Positions 1 to 10,530 of a stretch of DNA of 64,000 nt are shown here, in pieces (position 1 is the first letter of the stretch; each line of letters opens with the position of its first letter). A program made the position numbers and the translations under genes. This DNA comes from Cryptomeria japonica. Its lineage: Eukaryota; Streptophyta; Pinopsida; Cupressales; Cupressaceae. The notes under the pieces were generated by a model. The model was not told the DNA's origin. It searched no databases and saw only the letters and a list, made by a program, of their open reading frames with translations. The DNA is taken from assembly GCF_030272615.1 (NCBI RefSeq), contig NC_081415.1, positions 625,767,740 through 625,831,739 on the forward strand. The letters run 5' to 3'.

Positions 1-2
1 TT

Positions 3-222
3 GTGAAGCCCTATAATCTGGTATGTAATGAATATCAAATGGGAAAGCAAGTGAGAACTTCTTTTAAGAATAAACAAGACAAATATAATGATGTTCTTGA
101 TCTTATTCATACTGATTTGTGTGGTCTTGCTAGAATCAAGAGTTTTCAGGGTGGTAGATATTTTATGCTAATCATTGATGACTATTCTAGAATGATGTGG
201 GTTACTTTTCTAAGGAAGAAAT
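3..222 (+). pseudogene. Copia A GAG-pre-integrase / integrase N-terminal fragment
   Basis: Frame from base 3 encodes the zinc-binding tail of the GAG-pre-integrase domain (VCNEYQMGK, where the family normally has CKECQMGK, so one Cys is lost). The start of the integrase catalytic core follows, with motifs LIHTDLCG and MLIIDDYSRMMW; D of HTDLCG is the first catalytic Asp. The frame stops at 222, where the Z1 LTR begins, and the remaining bases of the frame to 236 are LTR. The next 60-80 codons of the core, holding the second Asp and the Glu, are not found on the far side of Z1. Confidence 0.85.
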
Positions 223-1049
223 TGTTAGATGCTTGATCAGTACCAAAGACATTGAGAGGGGGGGGGTTGAATCAGTGTCTAACTGGTAAATAAAAGATTT
301 AAACTTGTTTGCAACTTCATAACCCAAATTAATATATCGGTAAACAAGTAATAATGCAGTAAAGAAAAACAAAAGTATAACCATCAATGCACACCATAAC
401 ATAGATATTTTTTGGTGAGTAAACCCAGTAGGGGAAAAACCTCAGTGAGATTTGTGACCCACAATATTTACTCACTGGCCAATATGAATAAATATTACTT
501 ATACAATAGGGGCCTGCACATGCAGGAAGGCCAACAGCCTAGAGCTCACTGCTCAATAACAAAATGGAGTTCCATTGAGTACAATTGGATAGTTAAATCC
601 AATGGAAATGTACTACTTAAAATAGTATCTCCAATGTTGGATTCAGTACTCGTTTAAGCTTTGTTAGATACCTCTTATTCGCTCATAAAATAATTACATC
701 ATAATGCATATATAGTTATTTGCTCTCATAAACCGCTTACATTCATTACCTCATTACATATCATTTTTTACATTACAAAATGACCTACAAGATCTCATAC
801 ATAAATGAGTCTTTACAATACATCAAGTCGGCTATAAAATATAATTACAATACAAAACAATATTATTTCCTTGTTGGCTTAGAGTGTCGGTGTGATCTAC
901 TATCAGTGTAGACTGTATGCCAGTGTGAATAACCTTGTAGTGCCTGTCGGTGTCGGTAGATGATGTTTTTCGCCGGTGTAACCATATTACCAGTTGGTTG
1001 CCATCAATGACAACATCAACTATTCTCATCTGATTCTATAATACCAACA
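223..1049 (-). repeat. Z1 3' LTR (complete)
   Basis: Complete 827-bp LTR, TGTTAG...CCAACA as read on the + strand. It aligns over most of its length with 5296-6098 with scattered substitutions. On the - strand it has a box resembling GTCATTGATGGCAAC near its start and a C-rich box near its end, both also found in the LTRs of Z2, Copia A and Copia B. An 81-codon + frame at 412-657 and a 65-codon - frame at 832-1029 are chance frames in the LTR. Confidence 0.9.
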
Positions 1050-1061
1050 ATCTCCCCCTTT
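1050..1061 (-). other. Z1 polypurine tract
   Basis: The - strand reads AAAGGGGGAGAT directly before the LTR start TGTTGG. This is the plus-strand primer site of an LTR element. The bases around it, from GTGTTGCCATCAATGCC into the LTR, are nearly identical in Copia A, Copia B and Z2. Confidence 0.88.
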
Positions 1062-1219
1062 GGCATTGATGGCAACACTCATGAGAAAAATCCAAAAACT
1101 AATATCCAAAAATTAAAGGTCCAAAATCTAAGTGTGCTCCCCCTGAGCAAATGATGACATCATTGACAAAGGATGTCAAAAGAATCAAAAAATTCAAATT
1201 TTACCTAGAAACTTGTAAT

Positions 1220-3835
1220 CGGTTATGTATAATCTGAAAAATATCTACCAAAACCAAGTTAAGACCTTGCAAAAATTTGGTACTGTCAAAAATTATGGTC
1301 TCTGTCTATTAGATCATCCCAGTCAGATAATGCATCTATTGCTCCGGTGATCTATTGCCTTGAATAGATTCTTTAGACAACTCATTCTGGTGTGCTAATA
1401 AGTTTTCCAATCTAGGACCAAGTTTGTTCTTCAACTCCCAGGTTTTTATTCCTAGCCTTCCTGACTGTCGGTTCAGATATACTTTGTTCATGCCTTGTTC
1501 CAGTTCTAGTTCCTATTTCTGCTTCTGCTTCTACCAGTATCTCAATATTAAGCTGAGTATCATCAAGACTGGTTTCTTTTTTCTTAACTTTAGTTGATTC
1601 CTTATCCATGATGATGTTACAGTCTTGAGTGTCCATATTCATAGTAAAAAGAATGTCTGACTCTGGATCTATGTTATCTTTTGTCATTTCCTCTGCCTTC
1701 TCTTTAGGTTGACTATCAGTTTGTGTTGGTGCCTCTGCAGTTAGTGGTGGGGTGTCCTATGCCAGTGGAGGAAGGTTATCCTTGACCGTGATATCAGGTA
1801 CACTTCCAATTTTCCCTTAACCTTTATCTTTCTAATATACTTTGGTAAAATACATCCATTTTTTGTCTTTCCTTCTCTTCTTTCTTCTCTCTCTCAACAA
1901 AAAATATATCCCACTTATCCACTATTTCATCTGCTATTTCTTTAACTCTACCAACCATAAGACTAACTTGTTGGTGACCACTCACAAAAACTATTCTATT
2001 GGCTTTAGATATTAGGTCATCAATTTCCTGCTTAGAATTAACAGGATGCATAGCTAATAGAGCTTCTACCTTTAATTTATTGTCAATCTCCATGACAAAC
2101 ATTCTCTTAGCCTCTAATCTTAAGTATAAATCATTAGGTAGATCATCTAAAACTTCAATAAAAACTTTCTTGTATATATCTAGGTATAAAATAATACTTT
2201 CTTCTATGGTTATCTTATCTGAATCCATGAAAGAATGATAAAATTTATTCATACTACCAAGGTTACCATCTTGGGTGATTTTATTGATCAACTCTTCCAG
2301 TGAAAGAGTATCTAGTGCCTTAGGTTCAGGTTTCTTCTTTGGAGTCACTTTCTTCTTCGAACCACTGGGCTCTCTTACAGTCTGTTGTTTCTTTCTTTGT
2401 GTCCTTGACTTCTTGGGATATGGAGCAGGTGTCGGTGAGGGTTTTCTTTTCTTCCTGTCCACTCTCTTGAATTCGGTTGCTTGATCAGTATCAGAATTAG
2501 ATGAAGTAGCCACATGGGAAATGTGAGCTACCGGTTTCTGCTCTAATTGACTTTCTCTCACACTAGCAGCAATACTGCCAAGATTCATCAATCCTTCTTT
2601 AACATCCTTTACTGATTTAGAATCATCTTTAATTAGTTTCTCTCTTTTCTTCCTCTGCTTCATCATAGAAATACCACTTTCAATAGTTTTAGCATTACCG
2701 AATATATCCTCTATTGGTTCTGGTGAAGAATATAGGAGTATTTTAGCATATGAATCCAAGATGTATGAATCCACCTCATATCCCATCTCTGTAATCCAGA
2801 TAGTTCTGAGTCTAATTGCCTCCATCCAAATTTCATCTCTTTTCACTACAATACATATTTGTTTATCATATTTATCCACAATGCTTTGGGGAATCCTTTC
2901 GCTTTGTCTCATTTATCTTGGAAATTCTTGAAATAGTCTTTCACCAACTCATCACCATCAGATCCAATACTAGTAATTGCCTCCTTTATCTATTTTCCAA
3001 CAGAAATATCATAGGCAAAATCCTTATGTCCTATACCGGGAATCTCTTTTGAAAAGTAAAGCATTAAACACACAATCAAACTTCCAAATTTAAAGGTTCC
3101 TTTCTTATCACCTTTGATTTTGTGCAAATTCTCTAACAGTTCATCCTTTAACCATTCATAGATATCAATTTTAGCATTGTTTAATATCATCTCATGAGCA
3201 CTATGAATGCAAGAACTAGATACAAAATTCAACCTGTTAGTATGAGCAACTTTATATCCAATGACCATACTTGCAAATTTAACATTGTTATCTTTTATAT
3301 CATTGAACCTAAGTGATCTGTTGTCAAATGTTGTGTCGGTTAAGCTCATAACCTCTTTGTTAGGGATTTTCTTCTTCTTGTCAGGCCTAGTGCTGGTGGA
3401 TGGTAAACCAGTAATAGCCCTTATAGCTTCCTTATTAATCTTAAAAATTGAGTCCAACCACATAAATTCACCATGAACCCTGCTAAGAACATAGCAGATA
3501 GTTGCATCTGAGAATTCTGGCATATGGAGGATATCAATGAAACCTAAATCCTCAACTACCTTGTGTTTCAGTTTTACTACCCCATTCTTGTCAGTGATAA
3601 CATTCATGTACATGTTCTTCAAATCTTTGGACCCTACACTTTCTATGTTACAATGTATGTATGCCCTAGGGTCTTCATCAAATGCAACTCCCTTTAGGAT
3701 TCTAGAAAATGCACCAATGGAGTCGTCCAGTTTTTCTATCTTAGGAATTATTTTGAAAATGGGTCTAGGTCATTTTATGTTCTCCACAGTGGTAGAGTTT
3801 GCTATGAATTCGGGAATGGAGGATGAAGAAGCCAT
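1220..3835 (-). pseudogene. Z1 ORF2: large protein of unknown function, homologous to Z2 ORF2
   Basis: The frame starts with ATG at 3835 (MASSSS-type start, matched by MASASH in Z2). It runs through one TGA about 21 codons in, then uninterrupted to 2990. After a frameshift near 2912 it continues to a stop at 1824; further pieces occur at 1687-1412 and down to about 1220. Visible parts are an N-terminal globular region with LSRVHG, MVIGYK and NRLNFVS; a second block with IVDKYDKQIC, MEA and MGYEV; a Lys/Pro-rich basic linker resembling a nuclear-localisation signal; and a helical, charged C-terminal part. Every block has a counterpart, in the same order, in Z2. I recognise no enzyme motif. The N-terminal half recalls the loosely defined 'plant mobile domain / putative plant transposon protein' proteins, but I cannot confirm that by eye. 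It occupies the place where pol would be. Confidence 0.75.
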
Positions 3836-4138
3836 TGTGAAAGATAAATACCTTTTAACTGAGAAATCCTTGAATGCTCTGGAAGACCTTTGTTGCTCTG
3901 CCTTTAGAATGCCTTTGTTCAATTTTGTTCTCTTCGAATGCTTGGATGTTTGGTGAGTTGAAATGAGAAGTTACAGTGCTTTTATAACCAAAAATTAACT
4001 TACAACTATAATAAATGCTTTGCCAATGAAGTGAAAACTTCACATATCTACCGGTAAAGAAGAATTATAACTTCTTACCACCAACTAAGGGTAAATGCAT
4101 GATTTTCAATTATTTGCCTTACCCCTAAGGATTATTCC

Positions 4139-5224
4139 TTAGATAGATGAAGAATCTCCTGTCGGTGCAGGATTGCCTTGTTCTACCGGTGCAGAGACAG
4201 ATTTGTCAATTCTCTGATCTCTCTTCCTAATCCATTGTTTATAAAATTCTTGCTTGATTCCATTTACCTTTTCTTTGCATTTGTCATTAGATCCTTTAAT
4301 GTTTTCCGGTATAGTCTTGCTTCTACAAAATTTTGCAATATGCCCAATCTTGTTACATGCATAACAAGTTACATTATTTCTCTGAATAGATTTTCCATAA
4401 CCTTGACCGGTTTGAGTTCTGCATTGATTAGATAAATGTCCAAATCTACCACAAACATAGCATTTCACATTCATTTTACAATTGTCTGAGTTATGACCAT
4501 TTTTATTGCATTTAGAACATTGATCGGTGGGTAAGTTTGTATTTTGATTATTTCTAAATGTACATTGATTTGCTTTATGACCAAATTTGTTGCAATTAAA
4601 ATATTTCCCATTGAATTTATAAGTATTAGGTTGCCTTACTGGTTTGTAGTGATCATGATTGTTTGCAGTCCTAGAACTTTCTCCATCAGGTTTCTGACTT
4701 TTTAGCATATCGTCAAGATTATCTGAACTCTTCTTGAATTTGTCTTTGTATTCATTTGCAGTGACCAAATCTCTTTCCAAAGTGCTAATTTGTCTCATAA
4801 GTTCCTCTTTGTCATGATTCATGTGAATCAAATCTATTTTAAGCATATCATTTTCATAACTAAGCCTTAGAGATTCATCTAATCTTTCATTAAGTCTTCT
4901 GGCCAAATCTTCTTCATTCCTCTTTCTCTCTTCAATATCCTTGCATAATCTCATGGTTAAATCTTGCATCTCATTCTTCATGTTACTGTTCTCTTGTCTC
5001 AATTTCTCTCCAATATCTCTGAGAGTTTCCTTTTCTTCATTATCTTGATTTTGCAATTGCACATGTAATTCTTTTCTCTTATTCTTTGCTATAACCAGGT
5101 TATCTTGAAGTGCTTTGATGAATTCCCAAGCAATTCTGAGTTCATGTTCTTATTTGATATTCTTTAATTTTTCTACATCAAAATATTCAAGAGCTCCTTC
5201 CAATTGTTGTCTCAAACTTTCCAT
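4139..5224 (-). pseudogene. Z1 ORF1: Gag-like protein, coiled coil plus four CCHC zinc knuckles
   Basis: First ATG at 5224, about 57 bases past the primer site, then a TAA at codon 25, then open for 300+ codons to 4139. The N-terminal half is a long heptad-like Glu/Lys/Leu coiled coil. The C-terminal half has four knuckles: FNCNKFGHKANQC (first Cys lost), CSKCNKNGHNSDNC, CYVCGRFGHLSNQC and CYACNKIGHIAKFC. A basic tail ends in a short Pro/Ser segment. Zinc knuckles of this form bind retrotransposon RNA in Gag/nucleocapsid. The UBN2-type Gag domain seen in Copia B is absent, so this is a different Gag from that of the presumed helper. Z2 has the same design at the same place. Confidence 0.8.
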
Positions 5225-5280
5225 CAGTACCAGTTTCAAAATCTTCCTCAAGCTGTTAGGATTCTGCAAATAGAGGACTA

Positions 5281-5293
5281 GGCTCTGATACCA
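5281..5293 (-). other. Z1 primer-binding site (initiator Met tRNA)
   Basis: The - strand reads TGGTATCAGAGCC two bases inside the 5' LTR end. This is the standard plant site complementary to the 3' end of initiator methionine tRNA. It fixes the transcription direction of Z1 as minus. Confidence 0.92.
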
Positions 5294-5295
5294 AT

Positions 5296-6098
5296 TTTTA
5301 GATACTTGATAAGTCTCAAAGACACTGAGAGGGGGGTGAATCAGTGTCTAACCGGTAAACAAAAGATTTAAACTTGTTTGAAACTTTATAACCCAAATTA
5401 ATATACTGATAAACAAATAATAATGCAGTAAAGAAAAATAAAAGTATAACCATTAATGCACACCATAACATAGATATTTTTTGGCGATGAAACCCGATAG
5501 GGGAAAAAACTCGGTGGGATTTGTGACCCATAATATTTACTCACTGGCCAATATGAATAAATATTACTTATACAATAGTGTACATACAGGAAGGCCAACA
5601 GCTTAGAGCTCACTGCTCAACAACAAAATGGAGTCCCACTGACTACAATTGGAAAGTTAAATCCAATGACAATGTACTACTCAAAATAGCATCTCCAATG
5701 CTAGATTCAGTACCAGTTTAAGCTCTGTCAGATACCTCTGCCATAAACCTTGCTTCTTTTTGCTCTGCTCTTATTCGCTCATAAAATAATTACATCATAA
5801 TGCATATACAATTATTCGCTCTCATAAACCGCTTGCATTCATTACCTCATTACATATCCTTTTTTACATTATAAAATGACCTACAAGATCTCATACATAT
5901 ATGAGTCTTTACAATATATCATGTCGGCTATAAAATATAATTACAATACAAAACAATATTATTTCCATGTCGGCTTAGAGTGCTGGTGTGATCTATTGTC
6001 AGTGTAGAATGTATGCCGGTGTGAATAACCTTGTAGTGCCTATCGGTGCCAGTAGATGATGTTTGTTGCCGGTGTAACCTATGAACCATATTACTAGT
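5296..6098 (-). repeat. Z1 5' LTR, truncated at its outer end
   Basis: It aligns with 223-993. The counterpart of 994-1049, the outer 56 bp including the TGTTGG terminus, is missing; homology stops at about 6098 and unrelated bases follow. It retains the box near the LTR end (CCCCCCTCTCAGT on the - strand). Confidence 0.85.
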
Positions 6099-6142
6099 AA
6101 GGCAACTACACAAGTTATATGGATGAAGAAAATGTTATCTAC
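6099..6142 (+). other. Junction with filler DNA between truncated Z1 LTR and Copia A integrase
   Basis: Bases 6104-6137 are almost identical to 8782-8816 of Copia A (RNase H region, ending ATGGATGAAGAAAATGTT). They lie between the broken Z1 LTR and the resumption of integrase at TPQQNGV (from about 6149). About 200-250 bp of integrase core is missing here. The arrangement looks like break repair with templated filler, not a clean insertion. Confidence 0.65.
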
Positions 6143-6640
6143 ACCCTAGACACCTCAGCAGAATGGAGTTGAACTATCTTGGATGCGGCTAGAACTATGA
6201 TAATGGAAGCTAATCTGACTCATATCTACTAGAGGGAAGTTGTGAGCATGGCGGTATACACATTCAATAGAGTTCATATCAAAGGAGATACCGATAAGAT
6301 ACCTTATGAGTTATGGTTTGGTCATACACCTATAGTTAAGTATTTTAGAATCTTTGGTAGTAAATGCTATATCGAAAGAGATAATTCCATTGGAAAGTTT
6401 GATCTTAGATGTGATGAAGGGATATTTCTTGTTTATTCTAGTGAAACTAAAGCATATAGATTTTATAACAAAATATTACAGAGAATTGTGGAGAGCACTT
6501 ATGTCAAGGTGGATGAGTTGAATAGAAGTCAAATCAGAACTTTTGAGAGAGAATTGACAGTGGAAATGATCATAACTGAACCGGTAGCACCTACATTGGA
6601 ACAAAATGTTGAACCAGTTACTTCGAAAATTCAACAATAA
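6143..6640 (+). pseudogene. Copia A integrase C-terminal part and linker
   Basis: It resumes with TPQQNGV, the conserved motif near the end of the copia integrase core, then shows AARTMIMEA in a shifted frame and WREVVSMAVYTFNRV. YELWFGHTP and GIFLVYS follow, marking the integrase C-terminal extension. The frame ends at a TAA at 6638 in the linker before RT. There is one early stop (TAG after HIY) and frameshifts. The sequence is very close to Copia B 54043-54306. Confidence 0.85.
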
Positions 6641-6738
6641 CTGAAGATCAAAGAAAAGGAACATAAAATTAGAAGACTCCTAAGTATGTTAGGTTAAATC
6701 GTTTAGAAGATCAAATCATTGGAGACAAGAATAAAGGA

Positions 6739-7604
6739 GTGATGACAAGAAGAATGTTGGCAGCTGATGAGGTATGTTTAATTTCTAAAATTGAATTGGC
6801 ATCAGTAATTGAAGCATGTAAAAATGAATGTTGGATAAAATCTATGAAAGAGGAATTAGATCAGATAGAAAAGAATAATACATGTACTTTAGTTCCCCTG
6901 CCTAAAAATAAGAATGTTATTTGGACTAAATGGGATTTTAGGAATAAATTGAATGAATATGGACACGTTGTGAGGAATAAGGCTAGATTGGTTTGTAAAG
7001 GATATTCTCAAAAGGAAGGAATTGATTATGATGAGACTTTTTCTCCTTTAGCTAGGATTGAAGTTGTGATATTATTTATTGCTTATGCTGCCCATAGGAA
7101 CTACAAGGTTTATCAGATGGATGTTAAGTGTGAATTTTTGAAAGGAGATCTTGAAGAGAAATTTTAAATTAAGGAGCCCTGTGGATTTTCACTTTCAAAT
7201 GACAAAAACATGGTTTGCAGGTTAAGGAAATATTTATATGGATTAAAACAAGCCCCTAGAGCTTGGTATGCAAGACTGGATAAATATCTTTTGAAGCTTG
7301 GTTTCACTAAAGGTAATGCTAACAATAATTTATATTATGAGATCACTGATGATGACATATTGATTGTTGAAGTCTTTGTTGATGATATCATTTTTGGAGG
7401 TGAGGATAGATTATGTATGAAATTCTTTGATAATATGAAGAATGAATTCAAGATGTCTATGATTGGGGAGATAAAAAATTTCTTCGGTTTGCAAATTACT
7501 CAGACTGATAAAGGTATATTCATCTCTCAAAATAAGTATGCTAGGGAGTTGTTGAAGAAATTTGGTATGGAAAACTCTAAACCGGTTGGTACACCTATGG
7601 TTAC
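6739..7604 (+). pseudogene. Copia A reverse transcriptase, N-terminal and catalytic part
   Basis: Copia RT (RVT_2 type) with [61 protein letters not shown] and the catalytic motif FVDD at 7375-7386, intact. A TAA at 7165 splits the frame (the family has VYIEQP there). At 7604, after GTPMVT, the sequence passes into a solo LTR and the protein resumes at 8374 with SEKLTK. It would copy element RNA into cDNA if intact. Confidence 0.9.
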
Positions 7605-8368
7605 TATATATGGTGAAAATGGATAACAATAATAACAATATTGAAAGGCTAAATGAATTCAACCACAAAACCCTAGCCTAACAATCAACAAAGATCCACC
7701 ATAACATATGAATATTACCTAAGACAATGCAAATCACATGAAATCACAAAGATTATACCATCACATGTCCAATAGGGTTTTGATCTCCATTCTTCCTATC
7801 TCCATTGATCTTGCTTGATATATTTGCTCTCAGATTTTATATGCACAAGAGCTCAACAAAGAACGGAATGTGGTTGCAAGTAGGATCGTAGTGTAGTCAA
7901 TTGATCAAGTCATTAGGGTTTGATAATGAAGGAAGCATCTCCTTATATAGAAGACACAATATGAAATGGAGGGATAAGATTGAGAGGTGTAAAAGGAGGC
8001 CGGCTATGCTTAGAGGGTAGGTAAAAGAAATAATAAAATAATGAAAGGGGTAGGTAGTGTATGAATTAAGAGATGAATGACATGTGTCATGGGTAGAAAA
8101 GGCTAATGAATTAATTAAATAAATAAAGATTTATTTAATTAATAGAAGAAGTGGGATCAATTAAATAAATAAGAATATTTATTTAATTTAGGAAAAGGAT
8201 AATTTAAATCAATAAATGTATTTATTTAAATAAAAAATAAGGCTAGAAGAGGATAAATGAATTAATTAAATAAATAAAGATTTATTTAATTAATAGAAGA
8301 ATTAGGCTTAGATAATTAAATAAATAAAATATTTATTTAATTAGACTGGACAATTTTAGGTGTCTACA
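7605..8368 (-). mobile_element. Solo LTR (antisense) inserted in Copia A RT
   Basis: A 764-bp block flanked by the 5-bp duplication GTTAC (7600-7604 and 8369-8373), whose removal restores the RT frame. On the - strand it begins TGTAGACACC and ends in a degenerate ...ATATA where CA is expected. It has no coding capacity and no internal primer site, and it contains several AATTAAATAAATAAA-type inverted AT repeats (about 8105-8345). Most likely a solo LTR left by recombination; a small non-autonomous (TRIM-like) element is the alternative. Confidence 0.75.
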
Positions 8369-8373
8369 GTTAC

Positions 8374-9095
8374 AAGTGAGAAATTGACTAAGATAGATGC
8401 ATCAACACCGGTAAATCCTACAAGGTACAAGTCTATGATTGGAGGTTTGTTATATCTGACTCAAACTAGACCAGATATAATGAATGCAGTTTGTATTGTA
8501 TCAAGATATCAAAGTGATCCTAGAGAGAATCATGAGAGTGTGATGAAAATGATTTTCAGGTATTTGCAAGGAACAACTGAATATGGTTTGTAGTATCATA
8601 GAAATGATGATTTTACACTATGTGCATATACAAATGTAGATTGGGCTAGAGATGTTGATGACCGGAAGAGCACATGCAGTGGAGATTTCTTTCTTGGAAA
8701 GAAACTTGTTTCATGGATCAATAAGAAGCAGTCATGTACCTCTTTATCTACTATTGAAGCTGAGTATGTTGTTGCTGCTACTAACTAGACACAAGTTATA
8801 TGGATGAAGAAAATGTTGAAGGATATAAGGGTGGATTGTAATGAACCCGTAGTTATTCACTGTGATAACTCTATTTCTATTGACATATCAAAGAATTTGG
8901 AATTTTATTATAAGACAAGCACATATCTATCAAGTAGAACTTTTTGAAGGAGAAGGTGGAAGCAAATGAAGTCAGACTAGTTTATGTGAACACTCAAGAG
9001 CAGATTGCAGATATCTTCACTAAACCTTTGCCTAAGGAATCATTTGAGTACTTTAGAGATAGATTGGGGGTTTATACCCCTCCGGTAGAGACCTA
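8374..9095 (+). pseudogene. Copia A RT C-terminus and RNase H
   Basis: It continues the RT thumb (GGLLYLTQTRPDIMNAV, VSRYQSDPRENH, RYLQGTTEYG). RNase H follows with the copia signatures CAYTNVDWA, KSTCSG, KKLVSWINKKQSC, LSTIEAEYV, VIHCDNS and IFTKPL. Stops occur after EYGL, after AATN and at VET; a frameshift affects the region near 8910. The end of the reading frame is about 350 bp before the polypurine tract. Confidence 0.85.
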
Positions 9096-9440
9096 GGTGA
9101 TGCTGATTGGCATCAGCCCGATATGCATTTATAGAGCTACTATTCCATCCGGTTTGATGTGTTGGTGCTACTACTCAGGAGGAGTAGTCAGCTGTGTGGT
9201 TCAGTGGAATTATGATTTTTTCTTTGATATTTACGTTAGAGTTTTGGCATTTGATTTCAAAGGGAGAGTGATATATGTGAAAAATAGAGCTTAACGAGGA
9301 TATCATTCATAGGGGGAGTTTGTTAACTTCATTGTAATATCATCTTATGGTATATTGTTGGCTATCTTCCTTTGGGGGAGACTTGTTTGGCATTTCTTGG
9401 CACTTGGATGTTTTTCACATCTAGTGTTGTCATCAATGCC
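9096..9440 (+). other. Copia A 3' untranslated segment
   Basis: Non-coding stretch between the pol stop and the polypurine tract, rich in runs such as GGGGGAG. An open frame at 9097-9294 has no recognisable domain and is probably fortuitous. Confidence 0.5.
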
Positions 9441-9452
9441 AAAGGGGGTGAT
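9441..9452 (+). other. Copia A polypurine tract
   Basis: AAAGGGGGTGAT directly precedes the LTR start TGTTGGCA. The upstream context GTGTTGTCATCAATGCC is shared with Z1, Z2 and Copia B. Confidence 0.85.
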
Positions 9453-10146
9453 TGTTGGCAAATTAGAGATATTGATTATGTGTTGCATTGATGTTTTGTC
9501 ATTGATGGTAACACTAGCTATTTTGGTTGTTTACCAGTTTCCAGTAGGTTCCGATAAAGCGGTTGGATTATGATATTGATTTGGTATGCTTTGGTATGCT
9601 TCAATTTGTGGAATTGGTTTGGATCTATCATTCATACTATTCAGATAAGTATCACGATCAGTTGGTTCGAGATTTGATGACTCAGGAGCTATCATTTGTT
9701 CTAGTAAGCCTTTTGGTCACCAGTAAGGGTTCTATCGATAGAGCTTTGTTGAAGATCTTTTGATGCACGTGATAAGATATTTTGTAGTCAGTGAGGCTCT
9801 TTTTGTGATGAGTAGTGCGCTCTAGGATGTTTGCCTTCCTACATGTGCAAGCCCCTCTTTTGTAATCACATACTTACTGCAGCAGTATTATCTGACTGTG
9901 GGTAGACTTCCCATCATGGTTTTTCCCTTTATCGGGTTTTCCATGTACAAATCTTGGTGTTATCTTTTGTGGATGGTTGGTAAATTTTTTGTGGATTATA
10001 TTTGTGCTTAACTATTATATCTTCTATTCTGGTATTTGGTTTATGTATTCCAGTAATAAGGTTTTAATGCTTAAAGTTCTATAATCTATTAACAAATTAT
10101 TCACCCCCACTCTCAGTTGTTCATCGATTATCTGAGCTATCTAACA
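9453..10146 (+). repeat. Copia A 3' LTR
   Basis: 694 bp starting TGTTGG and ending CTAACA. It has the box TTTGTCATTGATGG near the start and a C-rich box CACCCCCACTCTCAGTTG about 55 bases before the end. It is related to, but shorter than, the Copia B LTR (1184 bp). Confidence 0.85.
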
Positions 10147-10162
10147 ATTACCTCACTTTTTA

Positions 10163-10530
10163 TAAACTAGGGTTGCCATTGCACCAAAAGATTGACCTAT
10201 CAATGCCTGATACAACCACTAGACTTATAGAATCCATAGGAGGTTGTTAAACCATGTCACGGATCCCCATGAGGGATGCTGGCCCACTACGAACAATCCC
10301 CCTCCTAGCGTCACTCACCACGGCCTATGTGATTCAAACCTATGAAAGCTTTGACACCACCTATTACAAACTAAGGTTGTCATTGCACCAAAATATTGAC
10401 CTGTCAATGCCTGATACAACCACTAGACTTATAAAATCCACTGAAGGTTGTCAAACCATGTCACAAATCCCCATGAGGGATGTTGGCCCACTGCCAACAT
10501 ATATATCATTGCCTCCCAAGTGTAAGGACA
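10163..10530 (+). repeat. Two-copy tandem repeat, period about 203 bp
   Basis: The sequence around 10168 (CTAGGGTTGCCATTGCACC) recurs at about 10371 (CTAAGGTTGTCATTGCACC) and stays similar through the CCCCATGAGGGATG motif in each copy. A 93-codon frame at 10254-10535 spans both copies and has no recognisable domain. Copia A may have inserted into an upstream copy. Confidence 0.7.

Larger units (their letters stand above)
223..6098 (-). mobile_element. Z1: non-autonomous LTR retrotransposon with Gag-like ORF1 and novel ORF2, no pol
   Basis: Two direct repeats of about 0.8 kb (223-1049 and 5296-6098) flank a 4.2-kb interior. On the - strand the LTR begins TGTTGG and ends CTAACA. A tRNA-iMet primer site lies just inside the 5' LTR and a polypurine tract lies just before the 3' LTR. 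The interior encodes a coiled-coil/zinc-knuckle ORF1 and a long ORF2, with about 300 bp between them. I see no protease, integrase, RT or RNase H motif on either strand. It sits antisense in the integrase of Copia A. The outer end of its 5' LTR is missing, so no TSD can be shown (the left flank is GAAAT). Confidence 0.88.
1..10146 (+). mobile_element. Copia A: Ty1/copia retrotransposon, 5' part outside window, carries nested insertions
   Basis: Order on the + strand is GAG-pre-integrase and start of integrase (3-222), Z1 insertion, end of integrase (6143-6640), reverse transcriptase (6739-7604), solo-LTR insertion, end of RT plus RNase H (8374-9095), polypurine tract and 3' LTR (9453-10146). 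This integrase-before-RT order is diagnostic of Ty1/copia. All coding parts carry stops or frameshifts, so it is a dead copy. The protein closely resembles Copia B on the other strand, so both belong to one lineage. The 5' LTR, gag and protease lie before the window start. The bases after the 3' LTR (ATTAC) would be the TSD, but its partner is not visible. Confidence 0.9.

Noticed and set aside
9097-9294. 65-codon frame after Copia A pol as an extra gene (env-like)
   Set aside because: Too short, no transmembrane or signal features beyond hydrophobic runs, and no counterpart frame in Copia B.
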